Assembly (NCBI GenBank): GCA_959602875.1
Contig: CAUGVQ010000047.1
Location: 1 to 15,212, forward strand
Reading direction: 5' to 3'
Length of the DNA: 15,212 nucleotides
Source: an uncultured Collinsella sp.
GTDB lineage: Bacteria > Actinomycetota > Coriobacteriia > Coriobacteriales > Coriobacteriaceae
Of this stretch, positions 1 through 6,448 are shown piece by piece. The translations under genes were made by a program, and so were the position numbers. The notes below the pieces were generated by a model. It saw nothing but the letters and a program-made list of their open reading frames with translations. It was not told the origin of the DNA and did not search any database. Numbering within the stretch: the stretch's first letter is position 1; the number at the start of each line of letters is the position of its first letter.

Positions 1-58
1 ATTCCTCGCTGCTCAAACAGTCCTCGCGCTGCGCGCTGCGGAACTCGCGACGAGGAAT
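1..58. repeat. dyad-symmetric sequence at window edge
   Basis: Positions 1-8 (ATTCCTCG) are the exact reverse complement of 51-58. Just inside, TCGCG (24-28) can pair with CGCGA (46-50), extending the same stem with a one-sided bulge, and the bulge holds its own small CTG/CAG hairpin (9-20). The loop is a GC-rich GCGCTGCGCGC stretch. It lies 45 bases before the ATPase start. It could be a terminator of an upstream gene (no T-run is seen on the plus strand), a leader structure, or a dispersed palindromic repeat. The window edge cuts it off, so its true length is unknown. Confidence 0.45.
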
Positions 59-103
59 GGCGGGCGCCGCCGCGCAGGTTTGTCACAAGCATAGGGAACC
101 ATC

Positions 104-2008
104 ATGAACAAAAAGCAAATCAAATGGCGTAACCGCATTCTCGTTGCCATCGCCCTCTTCTTCACCGTCATGATCGCCGAGAAGACGGGGGCGCTCGCCG
201 CTCTCTTTGGCGAGGCAGAGGTCTATGCCGCCTTCGTACTCTACTTTGTGGCGTTTCTCATCGCCGGTCACGACGTCCTCGCTAAGGCGTGGAACAACAT
301 CCGGCGCGGGGACCCCTTTGACGAGGCCTTCCTTATGACGGTGGCGACCATCGGCGCCTTTGCGACGATCCTCTTCCCCGAGACGGAGCCGCAGTCCGCC
401 GAGGGCTGCGCAGTCATGCTCTTCTACCAGGTGGGCGAGCTTTTCCAGAGCTATGCCGTGGGCAAGAGCCGCAAGTCCATCGCCGATATGATGGATATCG
501 CGCCCGATTACGCCAACATCGAGCAAGATGGCGAGCTCGTGGAGGTCGATCCCGACGAGGTCGCCGTGGGCGACGTCATCGTCGTGAAACCCGGCGAGCG
601 CGTACCTATCGACGGCGTTGTCGTAGAGGGCACGAGCCAGCTCGACACCGCTGCCCTTACGGGCGAATCCGTGCCGCGCCACGTGGAGATAGGCGCAGAC
701 GTCATCTCGGGCTGCATCAACATGACGGGGCTTCTGCACGTCAAGACCACCAAGCCCTTCGGCGAGTCGACCGTGTCGCGCATCCTGGAGCTCGTGGAGA
801 ACGCAAGCGAGAAGAAGGCCAAGACCGAGAACTTCATCACCCGCTTCGCCCGCGTCTACACCCCCATCGTCACCATCTCCGCCGTGGTGCTCGCCATCGT
901 ACCGCCGCTCCTTGGGCTCGGCCCCTGGACCGACTGGGTACTCCGCGGCCTCACCTTCCTCGTGGTCTCCTGCCCCTGCGCACTCGTTATCTCGGTCCCG
1001 CTCAGCTTCTTCGGCGGCATCGGCGCCGCATCGCGCGAGGGCATCCTCGTCAAGGGCTCCAACTACCTCGAGCTCCTCTCTCACGTGGATACCGTGGTCT
1101 TTGACAAGACGGGCACGCTCACCTCGGGCACGTTCAACGTGGTTGCCGTGCATCCTGAGGCGGGCATTGACCCGGAGTACGTGCTCTCCATGGCCGCGCA
1201 TGCCGAGGCGTTCTCGGACCACCCCATCGCCGTCTCCGTCCGCGCCGCCTACACGGGAGAGATCGACCAGGCGCGCATCGCCGAGGCGCACGAGGAGTCC
1301 GGACACGGCGTCTCTGCCCGTGTGAACGAGCACGTCGTGGTGGTGGGCAACGACAAGCTCATGCGCGCCCACGGCGCGAGTGCTCCCGACTGCGAGCTCA
1401 CCGGCACCATCTTGCACGTGCTTGTCGACGACGCGTACGTGGGGCACATCGTCATCGCCGATGTGGTGAAAGACGACGCTGCCCAGACCATCAGCGCGCT
1501 CCATGCGGCGGGCGTCAAGCGCTGCGTCATGCTCACCGGCGACCGCGAGGATGTGGCGCGCGCCGTGGCCGAGAAGCTCAACATCGACGAGTTCCATGCC
1601 CAGCTTCTGCCCGAGGACAAGGTCGCCCAGGTGGAGCGCCTGCTTGCCACCGAGCCCGAAGGCGGCAAGCTCGCCTTTGTGGGCGACGGAATCAACGACG
1701 CGCCCGTGCTCATGCGCGCCGACGTCGGCATCGCCATGGGCGCGATGGGATCGGATGCCGCCATCGAGGCGGCCGACGTGGTCCTCATGGACGACAAACC
1801 GTCCAAAATCGCCAAGGCCATGCGCATCGCGCGCCGCACCATGGCGATCGTGTGGCAGAACATCGTCTTTGCCATTGGCGTCAAGGTCCTCATCCTCGTG
1901 CTTGCTGCCTTCGGCCTTGCCAACATGTGGCTCGCCGTCTTTGGCGATGTGGGCGTGGCGATGATCGCAATCCTGAACGCCATGCGCTGCCTGCATATCG
2001 AAAAATAG
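104..2008 (+). CDS. heavy-metal (Zn/Cd/Pb-type) P1B ATPase exporter
   Basis: A 634-residue membrane ATPase that by family couples ATP hydrolysis to export of soft divalent metals (Zn, Cd, Pb). Motifs in order: TGES of the actuator domain (186-189), the CPC metal site in a membrane helix (290-292), the phosphorylated Asp in DKTGT (334), the SDHP dipeptide typical of P1B pumps, and GDGINDAP (527-534). An Asp near 615 in the last helix (FGDVG) matches the Zn/Cd subgroup, with ZntA/CadA as reference members. The protein starts directly with a short basic tail and a membrane helix, so it has no N-terminal heavy-metal-associated domain and no CxxC. ATG at 104 is preceded by AGGGAA (93-98), and an in-frame TAG at 92-94 excludes any upstream extension. 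No metal sensor gene is adjacent in the window. Metal specificity is inferred from motifs only. Confidence 0.93.
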   Translation: MNKKQIKWRNRILVAIALFFTVMIAEKTGALAALFGEAEVYAAFVLYFVAFLIAGHDVLAKAWNNIRRGDPFDEAFLMTVATIGAFATILFPETEPQSAEGCAVMLFYQVGELFQSYAVGKSRKSIADMMDIAPDYANIEQDGELVEVDPDEVAVGDVIVVKPGERVPIDGVVVEGTSQLDTAALTGESVPRHVEIGADVISGCINMTGLLHVKTTKPFGESTVSRILELVENASEKKAKTENFITRFARVYTPIVTISAVVLAIVPPLLGLGPWTDWVLRGLTFLVVSCPCALVISVPLSFFGGIGAASREGILVKGSNYLELLSHVDTVVFDKTGTLTSGTFNVVAVHPEAGIDPEYVLSMAAHAEAFSDHPIAVSVRAAYTGEIDQARIAEAHEESGHGVSARVNEHVVVVGNDKLMRAHGASAPDCELTGTILHVLVDDAYVGHIVIADVVKDDAAQTISALHAAGVKRCVMLTGDREDVARAVAEKLNIDEFHAQLLPEDKVAQVERLLATEPEGGKLAFVGDGINDAPVLMRADVGIAMGAMGSDAAIEAADVVLMDDKPSKIAKAMRIARRTMAIVWQNIVFAIGVKVLILVLAAFGLANMWLAVFGDVGVAMIAILNAMRCLHIEK

Positions 2009-2020
2009 CTCGTTCCCAAG

Positions 2021-2092
2021 GAGGGCGGGAGGCCCTTCCCCTTGCGCTCAGCTCTGCGAGAAATCGCGCAACGGGAAGGGCCTCCCGCCCTC
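2021..2092. terminator. long hairpin between convergent genes, probable bidirectional terminator
   Basis: Arms 2021-2040 and 2073-2092 are perfect 20-base reverse complements. After one C/C mismatch the stem continues with TTGCGC (2042-2047) against GCGCAA (2066-2071). This gives about 26 pairs closing a small loop. It begins 12 bases after the ATPase stop and ends 37 bases before the stop of the convergent minus-strand gene, the normal place for a shared terminator. There is no immediate T-run on either side; the nearest is TCTTTTCT from about 2105. The stem is unusually long and perfect for a simple terminator. Confidence 0.6.
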
Positions 2093-2129
2093 ATGTGCCC
2101 AGCATCTTTTCTATCGGTAAGGAGCAGTC

Positions 2130-2597
2130 TTACGGCAGCTTGCAAACGTCAATCCATGCGATGGGATGCGCGTAGCGCTCGAGCTCCTCGAGCGTGAGAC
2201 CGATGGCGCTGTTGGCGCTACCGCAGGCCGGGTAGACCGTGTCAAAGCGGCGCAGGCTCTCGTCGAGGTACACGTCGCAGCCGTCGTTCACGGCAAAGGG
2301 GCACACCCCGCCCACGGCGTGGCCGATGAGCGGCTCCGCCTCAGCTGCCGAGAGCATCTTGGCCTTGGTATGGAACTGCGCCTTGTACTTGGGGTTGTCG
2401 ATGCGCGCGTCGCCGGCGGCCACAATGAGGGCAACGCGCTCCCCCACATGAAACGAGAGCGTCTTGGCGATGCGTTCGGGCTCACAGCCCACGGCTGCCG
2501 CCGCTAGCTCCACCGTGGCGCTCGAGGTCTCAAACTCTAAGATGCGATCCGCTATCCCCTGCTCGGCAAAGTAGGCCCTCACACGCTCGATTGCCAT
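2130..2597 (-). CDS. YbaK/EbsC-family protein (aminoacyl-tRNA deacylase-like)
   Basis: A 155-residue single-domain protein of the YbaK/ProX/EbsC fold, whose characterised members hydrolyse mischarged tRNA such as Cys-tRNA(Pro). Visible hallmarks are a Lys in the IAKTL segment (residue 45, matching the conserved lysine of YbaK), a central IVAAGDARID strand, the GGVCPF loop and a C-terminal VYLDESL...PACGS segment. The reading frame opens seven codons earlier at 2618. I chose ATG 2597 because AAAGGGG lies five bases before it, inside the longer version. The gene converges on the ATPase and diverges from upp across about 145 bases. The exact substrate cannot be read from the sequence; this subgroup is often annotated only as prolyl-tRNA deacylase-like. 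Confidence 0.88.
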   Translation of the reverse strand: MAIERVRAYFAEQGIADRILEFETSSATVELAAAAVGCEPERIAKTLSFHVGERVALIVAAGDARIDNPKYKAQFHTKAKMLSAAEAEPLIGHAVGGVCPFAVNDGCDVYLDESLRRFDTVYPACGSANSAIGLTLEELERYAHPIAWIDVCKLP

Positions 2598-2661
2598 AGC
2601 AACCCCTTTCTCAACCAAATCTATCCGTTAGCAGATATAGCAGAACCCACGTGCCCGCGCG

Positions 2662-2670
2662 TGCGATAAT
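2662..2670 (+). promoter_or_regulatory. extended -10 promoter for upp
   Basis: TGCGATAAT is an extended -10 (TGn followed by a near-consensus hexamer). No TTGACA-like -35 lies 16-18 bases upstream. Transcription would start near 2677, giving a leader of about 65 bases before the upp ATG. Confidence 0.55.
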
Positions 2671-2686
2671 CGGGTACGTAAGCAAT

Positions 2687-2713
2687 CGGTTACCGAGAGG
2701 CACCCGGCAACCG
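2687..2713 (+). promoter_or_regulatory. upp leader hairpin, possibly PyrR-like
   Basis: CGGTT (2687-2691) pairs with AACCG (2709-2713). After one A/C mismatch CCG (2693-2695) pairs with CGG (2705-2707), leaving a nine-base loop that starts AGAGGC. The stretch CCGAGAGGC resembles the CCnGnGAGG core bound by PyrR in pyrimidine-gene leaders, with one base missing. Upp is a plausible PyrR target because it makes UMP, the PyrR co-regulator. There is no T-run after the stem, so control would be translational or absent. The structure is seen; the regulator is a guess. Confidence 0.35.
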
Positions 2714-2742
2714 CAGGGTCCGCACAGAAGGAGACACGCCTT

Positions 2743-3390
2743 ATGGCCATCAGCTACGACGCATCGCGCGTTACCGTCGTCGACCACCCGCTCGTCCAAC
2801 ACAAGCTCACCATCATGCGTGACAAGAACACGGGTACCAAGCAGTTCCGCGAGCTCGTGCGCGAGCTGGCCCTCTTTGAGGGTTACGAGGTCACGCGCGA
2901 CTTCCCGCTCGCCGACCGTGAGGTCGAGACCCCCATCTGCCGCACGGTGGGCAAGGAGATCTCGGGCCGTAAGGTCGCGATCGTCCCCATCCTGCGTGCC
3001 GGCCTCGGCATGGTCGACGGCATGCTCGACCTCATCCCGTCCGCCCGCGTGGGCCACATCGGCATGGAGCGCGACGAGACCACGCACGAGCCGCGCGAGT
3101 ACTACTTCAAGGTCCCGCATGACATCAACGAGCGCACCTCGATCATCGTCGACCCCATGCTCGCCACGGGTGGATCTGCCATCGACGCCATTCATGCCCT
3201 CAAGGCCCGCGGCGCGCGCGACCTCAAGCTCGCCGTCCTCATCGCCGCGCCCGAGGGACTCGCCGCGGTGCTTGCCGACGACCCCGATATCCACATCTAC
3301 ACCTGCGCCATCGACGAGTGCCTGAACGAGAACGCCTACATCGTGCCCGGCCTCGGCGACGCGGGCGACCGCATCTTCGGCACCCTCTAA
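2743..3390 (+). CDS. upp: uracil phosphoribosyltransferase
   Basis: A cytosolic salvage enzyme that converts uracil and PRPP to UMP and pyrophosphate. The 215-residue length is close to the usual 208-210. Family segments are visible in order: the LVQHKLTIMRD start, an RELV..LA..EGYEVTRD segment, VPILRAGLGMVDG, and the PRPP-binding loop VDPMLATGGSA about two-thirds along, followed by a C-terminal Y-I-V-P-G-L-G-D-A-G-D-R-I-F-G-T signature. ATG 2743 follows a strong AGAAGGAGA ribosome site (2727-2733, spacing nine). It has its own promoter and leader hairpin, and the phosphatase gene 56 bases downstream is probably co-transcribed. There is no uracil permease next to it in the window. Confidence 0.98.
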   Translation: MAISYDASRVTVVDHPLVQHKLTIMRDKNTGTKQFRELVRELALFEGYEVTRDFPLADREVETPICRTVGKEISGRKVAIVPILRAGLGMVDGMLDLIPSARVGHIGMERDETTHEPREYYFKVPHDINERTSIIVDPMLATGGSAIDAIHALKARGARDLKLAVLIAAPEGLAAVLADDPDIHIYTCAIDECLNENAYIVPGLGDAGDRIFGTL

Positions 3391-3446
3391 GCGCTCAGTC
3401 ACCGCGAAACGCACGGCGGGCGGCGCATCTACTGACAGGAGCAACC

Positions 3447-3974
3447 ATGAAGCAGCTCATTCTCATTCGCCACGGTAAGCCCGAGCCCACCGGCACCGGC
3501 AAGCCCGACGCCCTGCGCGAGCTCACGCCCGCCGGCCGCGCCGCGCTCGCCGCGTCGACCGGCTTTGAGGCCACGTTTACCGAGCTTCTCGCCGATGCCG
3601 AAGGGGCGGGCCTCGACCTCGCGCCCGAGGGTCAGGCCATCGCCCTGTGGACGAGCCCGGCCGTGCGCGCGCACCAGACCGCCGACGAGGCCCGCGCCGC
3701 GCTCGAGCGCCTCGGCCGCGGTGTCAGCGCCCCCGTTGAGCACACCTCGCTCTGGGAGCAGGACGACGCCGCGTTTCTCGCCGAGCTCGCCCAGGCGCAG
3801 GCGACAAGCATCGTCGCCTGCGGGCACATCCCCTTTATGAACCGCATCTGCACCTGGCTCACGGGCGACGAGGTCGCCTTCACGCCAGGTGCAGCGGCCC
3901 TCATCGTCCTTCCTGACGAGGTGGCCGAGGGCGCTGCGGCCCTCATCTCCTTTATCGACGGTCCCGCTGTCTAG
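3447..3974 (+). CDS. SixA-like histidine phosphatase family protein
   Basis: A 175-residue single-domain member of the histidine phosphatase (phosphoglycerate mutase-like) superfamily, which act through a phosphohistidine intermediate. The catalytic RHG is at residues 8-10, a second Arg lies in TSPAVRAHQTA, an acidic residue in LWEQDD, and the second catalytic His in CGHIPFMNR. The short form without inserts resembles SixA, which dephosphorylates phosphohistidine, but the substrate cannot be inferred. ATG 3447 follows GACAGGAG and matches the strictly N-terminal position of RHG in the family, so the upstream open frame is ignored. It lies 56 bases after upp with no terminator between. Its TAG stop (3972-3974) directly abuts the stop of luxS. 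Confidence 0.87.
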   Translation: MKQLILIRHGKPEPTGTGKPDALRELTPAGRAALAASTGFEATFTELLADAEGAGLDLAPEGQAIALWTSPAVRAHQTADEARAALERLGRGVSAPVEHTSLWEQDDAAFLAELAQAQATSIVACGHIPFMNRICTWLTGDEVAFTPGAAALIVLPDEVAEGAAALISFIDGPAV

Positions 3975-4460
3975 CTACACGCCGTAGGCAAGGTGCGCGT
4001 CGTCGATCACCTCAAGCGTCTGCGCGAGGTAACGGCGCGCCCACCAGCGCGCGGCGGGCAGATTCTGGTCGAGGTAATTCCCGCACTCCTCGGGCGCCGC
4101 GCCCGGGATGTCGCCCTCAAAATCCGCCACGAACGCAAAGAGTCCGCGTACGAGCGGCAATACCTCACGGGAGGTCACCTCGCCAAAAACCACGAGGTAA
4201 AACCCCGTGCGACACCCCATGGGACCAAAGTAGACCACGCGCGATGCCCATGCGGGGTCGTTCCGCACATAGGTGGCGCCCAAGTGCTCGATGGTATGCA
4301 CCTCGGCGGTGTTCATCACCGGCTCCCGATTGGGAGCGACAAGGCGGATGTCAAAGGTCGTTACCACGGCACCCGTCGCGGGATCACGGTCGATGCGCGA
4401 CACGTAGAGGCCCGGCTCGAGGGTCAGATGATCGACGGTAAAGCTCGCAATCTTCTCCAT
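3975..4460 (-). CDS. luxS: S-ribosylhomocysteine lyase LuxS
   Basis: A 161-residue metalloenzyme that splits S-ribosylhomocysteine into homocysteine and DPD, the precursor of autoinducer-2, in the activated methyl cycle. The zinc site is complete: the HTIEH motif (55-59) gives the two His ligands and the catalytic Glu, Cys126 in PEECGNYLD is the third ligand, and Cys83 in GPMGCRTGFY is the catalytic cysteine. The frame opens seven codons earlier, but AAAGGTG sits five bases before ATG 4460, which also matches the usual start. No nucleosidase gene (pfs/mtnN) is next to it. It converges on the phosphatase gene with no intergenic base and diverges from the acyltransferase. A TATCAT box on the minus strand (4499-4504) could be its -10, with low confidence. 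Confidence 0.97.
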   Translation of the reverse strand: MEKIASFTVDHLTLEPGLYVSRIDRDPATGAVVTTFDIRLVAPNREPVMNTAEVHTIEHLGATYVRNDPAWASRVVYFGPMGCRTGFYLVVFGEVTSREVLPLVRGLFAFVADFEGDIPGAAPEECGNYLDQNLPAARWWARRYLAQTLEVIDDAHLAYGV

Positions 4461-4494
4461 AGGACACCTTTCTTGCTCCATATGCTTCTCACCC

Positions 4495-4503
4495 TGCTAT
4501 GAT
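4495..4503 (+). promoter_or_regulatory. extended -10 promoter for the acyltransferase
   Basis: TGCTATGAT is an extended -10 with five of six consensus hexamer bases. A weak TTGCTC (4473-4478) lies 19 bases upstream, longer than ideal spacing. Because TATGATA reads TATCATA on the other strand, the same bases could also serve luxS in the opposite direction. The start would fall near 4510, about 65 bases ahead of the gene. Confidence 0.5.
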
Positions 4504-4575
4504 ACCGGTTTACCGAGCGCTCGCACGCTGCCGCCGCGCCGGCATGGGGGAATCAAAGGGGATGGACGAGGCTTG

Positions 4576-5610
4576 ATGGGAGCTGGCGAGAAGCGCGCTC
4601 ACGCGCCGCGCATTGCGCTGTTTGACAACCTTAAAGGGATTTTGATCGTACTGGTCGTCTTTGGCCATATCGTCATACCTGTCCAAAACGACACCCCGTC
4701 TTTGAGCTTTCTCTTTGACATCATCTACCTCTTCCACATGCCGCTTTTTGTGTTTCTCTCGGGCCTCTTCGCCAAAGGAGCCTGGCGAGACGGGCGTCTC
4801 AACGTGAACCGCATCATCTCGTTTGCCGTGCTTGGCGTCGTGTTCCAAGCAGCACTTGTTCTCATCAACGGCATGGCAATCACCCCGTGGCGCCTCATCC
4901 GCTTCACCTCGGCACCCTGGTATATCGTCGCCATGGCGTGGTGGTACCTCGCCACGCCTGTGCTCTCGCACCTGGGCGCCGTGCGCGGCATGGCGGCGTC
5001 ACTTGGCGTGGCACTCGCCTTTGGCTGCATCGACCTTTCCAACGGCGTGCTCGCGCTCGGGCGCGCCGCAGCGTTTCTCCCCTGCTTTGCCGCCGGCTAC
5101 TACTTGAAGCCGCAAACAGTCGAGCGTCTGAGCCACAGGCGCGAGCTTTGGGCGGCAGTCGTCATCGCCGCTGCGTTTGTGCTCGCACGCGTGCTCGACG
5201 AGCGCGCCTTCAGCTGGTTCTTCCCCATGGTCTATGGCGACAATCCCTACTCGCACCTCACAGGGGGGGGTCTTGCCGCCATCCTCACGGGCGCCGCCGC
5301 CAAGCTCTTTGCCCTCGGCGCTGCCCTCGTCTGCTCGCTCGCCGTCCTCAGGCTCGCCCCCAAGAACACATCTGCCCTTACCACCCTCGGCAGGCGCTCG
5401 CTACAGATTTATGTCCTCCACCGTATCTTCTGCGCCTGGCTCAGGTACCACACGCCCCTCTACGATACGGCGCTCGTTACCGATCCTGTCTTTGGCGTCA
5501 TCATCGCGCTCGCCCTCACGGCGCTCACCACCGCTCTCTGCGCGCTCCCCATCTTCGAGCGCCCCTTCGCTCGCATGCTCGCCATCCGGTGGCTCCCCGG
5601 CAAACGCTGA
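4576..5610 (+). CDS. membrane acyltransferase family 3 (fucose O-acetylase-like)
   Basis: A 344-residue polytopic membrane protein of the acyltransferase-3 family, which transfer acetyl or similar groups to sugars or other envelope molecules. It opens with the family signature FDNLKGILIVLVVFGH, whose His is thought to be catalytic, and continues as roughly ten hydrophobic helices to a basic C-terminus. The wording near the start resembles the NolL/fucose 4-O-acetylase branch, but the substrate is unknown and no glycan cluster surrounds it. The frame also opens with TTG at 4573; ATG 4576 after GAGG is preferred. A run of eight G (5263-5270) encodes T-G-G-G at residues 229-232 and could slip. 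DedA follows 158 bases later on the same strand. Confidence 0.85.
   Translation: MGAGEKRAHAPRIALFDNLKGILIVLVVFGHIVIPVQNDTPSLSFLFDIIYLFHMPLFVFLSGLFAKGAWRDGRLNVNRIISFAVLGVVFQAALVLINGMAITPWRLIRFTSAPWYIVAMAWWYLATPVLSHLGAVRGMAASLGVALAFGCIDLSNGVLALGRAAAFLPCFAAGYYLKPQTVERLSHRRELWAAVVIAAAFVLARVLDERAFSWFFPMVYGDNPYSHLTGGGLAAILTGAAAKLFALGAALVCSLAVLRLAPKNTSALTTLGRRSLQIYVLHRIFCAWLRYHTPLYDTALVTDPVFGVIIALALTALTTALCALPIFERPFARMLAIRWLPGKR
5263..5270 (+). repeat. G8 homopolymer inside the acyltransferase gene
   Basis: Eight consecutive G bases form the longest single-base run noticed in the window. In the given sequence the run keeps the acyltransferase in frame (codons for residues 230-232). Loss of one G would shift into a frame that ends at 5665. 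Gain of one G would shift into a frame that stays open through the spacer and into DedA, ending at 6398. Confidence 0.9.
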
Positions 5611-5642
5611 GCAGACGCGCGCCCTCCATGCGCTCCCGCTTC

Positions 5643-5745
5643 TTGAGTCTCAATGGATTATCTAAAAGCAGAGAGCAGCCACAGGGTCGCTCGGCTACAC
5701 TTACCCTCGGCCTTTTGACCGACTCCGCGCGCCCAAGCGGCGCGC
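5643..5745 (+). promoter_or_regulatory. DedA leader region with palindrome, weak -10 and hairpin
   Basis: This lies within the 158-base gap before DedA. TTGAG-T-CTCAA (5643-5653) is a small perfect palindrome. TACACT (5696-5701) is a fair -10 but lacks the TG extension and a -35. GCGCGCC (5727-5733) and GGCGCGC (5739-5745) form a seven-pair hairpin with a five-base loop, ending 11 bases before the ribosome site. No T-run follows, so a terminator for the upstream gene is not evident and read-through into DedA is possible. Confidence 0.3.
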
Positions 5746-5768
5746 TCCACCTATCTAAGGGGTATCCA

Positions 5769-6398
5769 ATGGACGCGCTGTTCTACGACTTCATCAACCA
5801 GTTCGGCTACTTCGCCGTGGGCGCCCTCATCTTCATCGAGAACGTCTTCCCGCCCATCCCAAGCGAGGTCATCCTGCCGCTCTCGGGCTTTTTCACCACC
5901 ACGACCGATATGGTGCTGCCGCTTGTGATCGCGTCCGCCACGGCGGGCTCGGTGCTCGGCGCCTACATCCTCTACGGCATTGGCTACGTGCTCTCGCGCG
6001 AGCGCCTCATGCGCTTCTTTGAGACGCGCCCCATGCGCCTGCTTGGCTTCAAGGGCACCGACATCGCAAGCGCCGTCGACTGGTTTGACCGCAAGGGCCA
6101 GGCGACCGTGCTCATCTGCCGCTGCATCCCCGTCGTGCGCAGCCTCATCTCCATTCCCGCCGGCACCGCCCGCATGAATCCCGTCAAGTTCACGCTGTTC
6201 ACGCTCGTGGGCTCCGCCGTGTGGAACACCATCCTCTGCTCGCTTGGCGCCGCCGCCGGCAGCGCTTGGATGCAGGTCTCCGAGCAGGCCGCGTGGATCT
6301 CTGACATCGTGAAGTACGTGATCATCGCACTCATTGTCATCGTCGCGATCTTCTGGATCGTGAAGCGCATCATCCCCAACCTCAAGAAGAACGCCTAA
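5769..6398 (+). CDS. DedA family integral membrane protein
   Basis: A 209-residue member of the DedA/SNARE-associated (VTT domain) family. Some relatives recycle undecaprenyl phosphate or flip phospholipids; others affect membrane potential and resistance to cationic peptides. Family marks are the acidic and proline segment E24...FPPIPSE (28-33) near the first re-entrant helix, a G-rich segment before YGIGYVLSRE, and the R118xxPxxR124 motif (RCIPVVR) followed by SIPAG. The C-terminus has a long hydrophobic helix and a basic tail. ATG 5769 follows AAGGGG with six-base spacing. The open frame extends far upstream only because the acyltransferase shadow frame lacks stops. The lipid substrate of this copy is unknown. 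Confidence 0.92.
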   Translation: MDALFYDFINQFGYFAVGALIFIENVFPPIPSEVILPLSGFFTTTTDMVLPLVIASATAGSVLGAYILYGIGYVLSRERLMRFFETRPMRLLGFKGTDIASAVDWFDRKGQATVLICRCIPVVRSLISIPAGTARMNPVKFTLFTLVGSAVWNTILCSLGAAAGSAWMQVSEQAAWISDIVKYVIIALIVIVAIFWIVKRIIPNLKKNA

Positions 6399-6448
6399 TC
6401 CCGACCGAGCTCAATCGAGCATAATGCAGCCGGGCATGCGGGCACACG

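Noticed and set aside
83..1996. 637-residue open frame antisense to the metal ATPase
   Set aside because: It is a codon-bias shadow: very rich in His, Asp, Gly and Arg, with no recognisable domain, fully opposite a clearly conserved gene.
6399..6448. Terminator between DedA and the Cof-type phosphatase
   Set aside because: Only a four-base GCTC/GAGC stem with no T-run is visible, too weak to call.
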